From: Chitinophagaceae bacterium
GTDB taxonomy: Bacteria; Bacteroidota; Bacteroidia; Chitinophagales; Chitinophagaceae
Length of the DNA: 64,000 nt
Reading direction: 5' to 3'
NCBI GenBank assembly: GCA_023229465.1
Contig: JALNZE010000001.1
Span: forward strand, 124,001 to 188,000
Shown here: positions 63,356 to 64,000 of the stretch, piece by piece
Layout of the letters: each line of letters begins with the position of its first letter
How positions within the stretch are numbered: position 1 is the first letter of the stretch
Translations under genes and position numbers: made by a program
Notes under the pieces: model-generated
Seen by the model: only the letters and a program-made list of their open reading frames with translations
Told to the model about the DNA's origin: nothing
Databases searched by the model: none

Positions 63356-64000
63356 ATGGGACAAAAAAAACGCATCCGCTTCGAAGCCATCAAACATTTT
63401 TCGAATGTGCTGGAATACCCGCGGGATATGCAGGGCAAATGGGATGACTTTTTCAAAAATGAAGGGGCCATTACCTTAGAACTGGCTTGTGGCAAGGGTG
63501 AATATGCCGTGGGGCTGGGCAGGTTATATGCCAACAGGAATTTTATTGGTATTGATATCAAAGGCAACCGCATCTGGCGCGGAGCCAAAACGGCGCTGGA
63601 TGAAGGGCTGGCCAATGTGGCTTTTATTCGCTCGCATATTGATAAGGTTACCGATTATTTTAGCCCCGGCGAAGTTTCTGAAATATGGATCACTTTCCCG
63701 GATCCTCAACTGCGCGGTTCAAGATCAAAGAAAAGACTTACCCATCCCGGATTTCTCAGGCTATACCAAAAAATTTTACAGGAAGGCGGTCTGGTACATG
63801 TAAAAACGGATAGTCCCGACCTATACCAATTTACTTTGGCGGTTATCAGCTTATTTGATCTCGAATTGTTAGAACATACGGACCAGGTATACGAACAGGA
63901 AATAGTCAGGCCCGAGTTGCTGATTAAAACACATTATGAAAGTCTTGACATAGCCCAAAGCAACCGGGTACATTATATTTGTTTTCGGCTGAACAAAGAA
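63356..64000 (+). CDS. trmB: tRNA (guanine-N7-)-methyltransferase TrmB, truncated by the window end
   Basis: Methylates G46 in the variable loop of tRNAs. 215 codons are visible from the ATG at 63356 and the frame is still open at 64000; only the last few residues should be missing. SAM-binding ELACGKGEYAVGL, NFIGIDIKGNR and the signature WITFPDPQ are present, with R-x-KKRLTHPGFL after it. It marks the return to core genome. Confidence 0.95.
   Translation, partial: MGQKKRIRFEAIKHFSNVLEYPRDMQGKWDDFFKNEGAITLELACGKGEYAVGLGRLYANRNFIGIDIKGNRIWRGAKTALDEGLANVAFIRSHIDKVTDYFSPGEVSEIWITFPDPQLRGSRSKKRLTHPGFLRLYQKILQEGGLVHVKTDSPDLYQFTLAVISLFDLELLEHTDQVYEQEIVRPELLIKTHYESLDIAQSNRVHYICFRLNKE

Noticed and set aside
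1..64000. CRISPR array
   Set aside because: No series of regularly spaced identical repeats is visible; the tandem units near 50186-50212 are too short and few.

Overview
The window looks like a chromosome segment of a Bacteroidota bacterium, most likely in or near Chitinophagaceae. The reasons are a GldH gliding lipoprotein, a Bacteroidota-type Nudix regulator, KorB, a phenylacetate (paa) cluster with a TetR regulator, promoters of the TTTG / TAnnTTTG type, and few Shine-Dalgarno sites. All assignments come from reading motifs and layout; no database search was run.

Region 1 (1-45.3 kb) is mostly core genome in short operons. It holds an M3 peptidase and mutL (divergent around a 40-bp palindrome), a PBP4-type carboxypeptidase, an arginase-fold protein that has lost metal ligands, a four-gene operon yicC-gldH-histidine kinase-response regulator, a Nudix regulator, ligA, nnrDE, asd and a PfkB kinase. 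asd is preceded by what reads as a complete translational attenuator: a 14-codon leader peptide rich in Thr/Ile/Lys/Met, an antiterminator arm and a terminator. Next come a TetR gene with paaE and then paaABCDGI; both transcription units carry the same GCTAAC-N4-GTTAGC operator. After that come obgE, typA, a FabH-like synthase, a lipid kinase, a patatin-like lipase, heme A synthase, rnhB, a Sua5-type enzyme, a LuxR-type regulator, korB, an S9 peptidase, a cell-wall amidase, an acyl-CoA dehydrogenase with a MarR regulator, a glycosyltransferase, a decayed OppC permease and an Lrp regulator.

Region 2 (45.4-62.9 kb) is an AT-rich island. At its left edge are a 173-nt RNA with tRNA-like ends but a variable region of about 100 nt, two tandem GGGGTACA repeats, and the 3' half of a tRNA-Ala(GGC) that breaks in the anticodon loop, typical of an integration site. 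Cargo genes are separated by spacers sharing a degenerate repeat. One block (50.0-59.0 kb) is flanked by 57-bp direct repeats with a single mismatch. It encodes a 1725-residue SF1 helicase with a Vsr-like nuclease domain and a putative GyrA-like beta-propeller tail, followed by HamA and HamB of the Hachiman defence system. Other cargo includes a HEPN-like protein, an ion-channel gene broken by an in-frame TGA, an AbiE pair, a HicAB pair, and remnants of RhuM and of a tyrosine integrase.

Region 3 (63.36 kb to the end) returns to core genome with trmB, which runs off the window. The strongest candidates for undescribed biology are the helicase-nuclease plus Hachiman block with its repeats, the tRNA-like RNA, and the asd attenuator.
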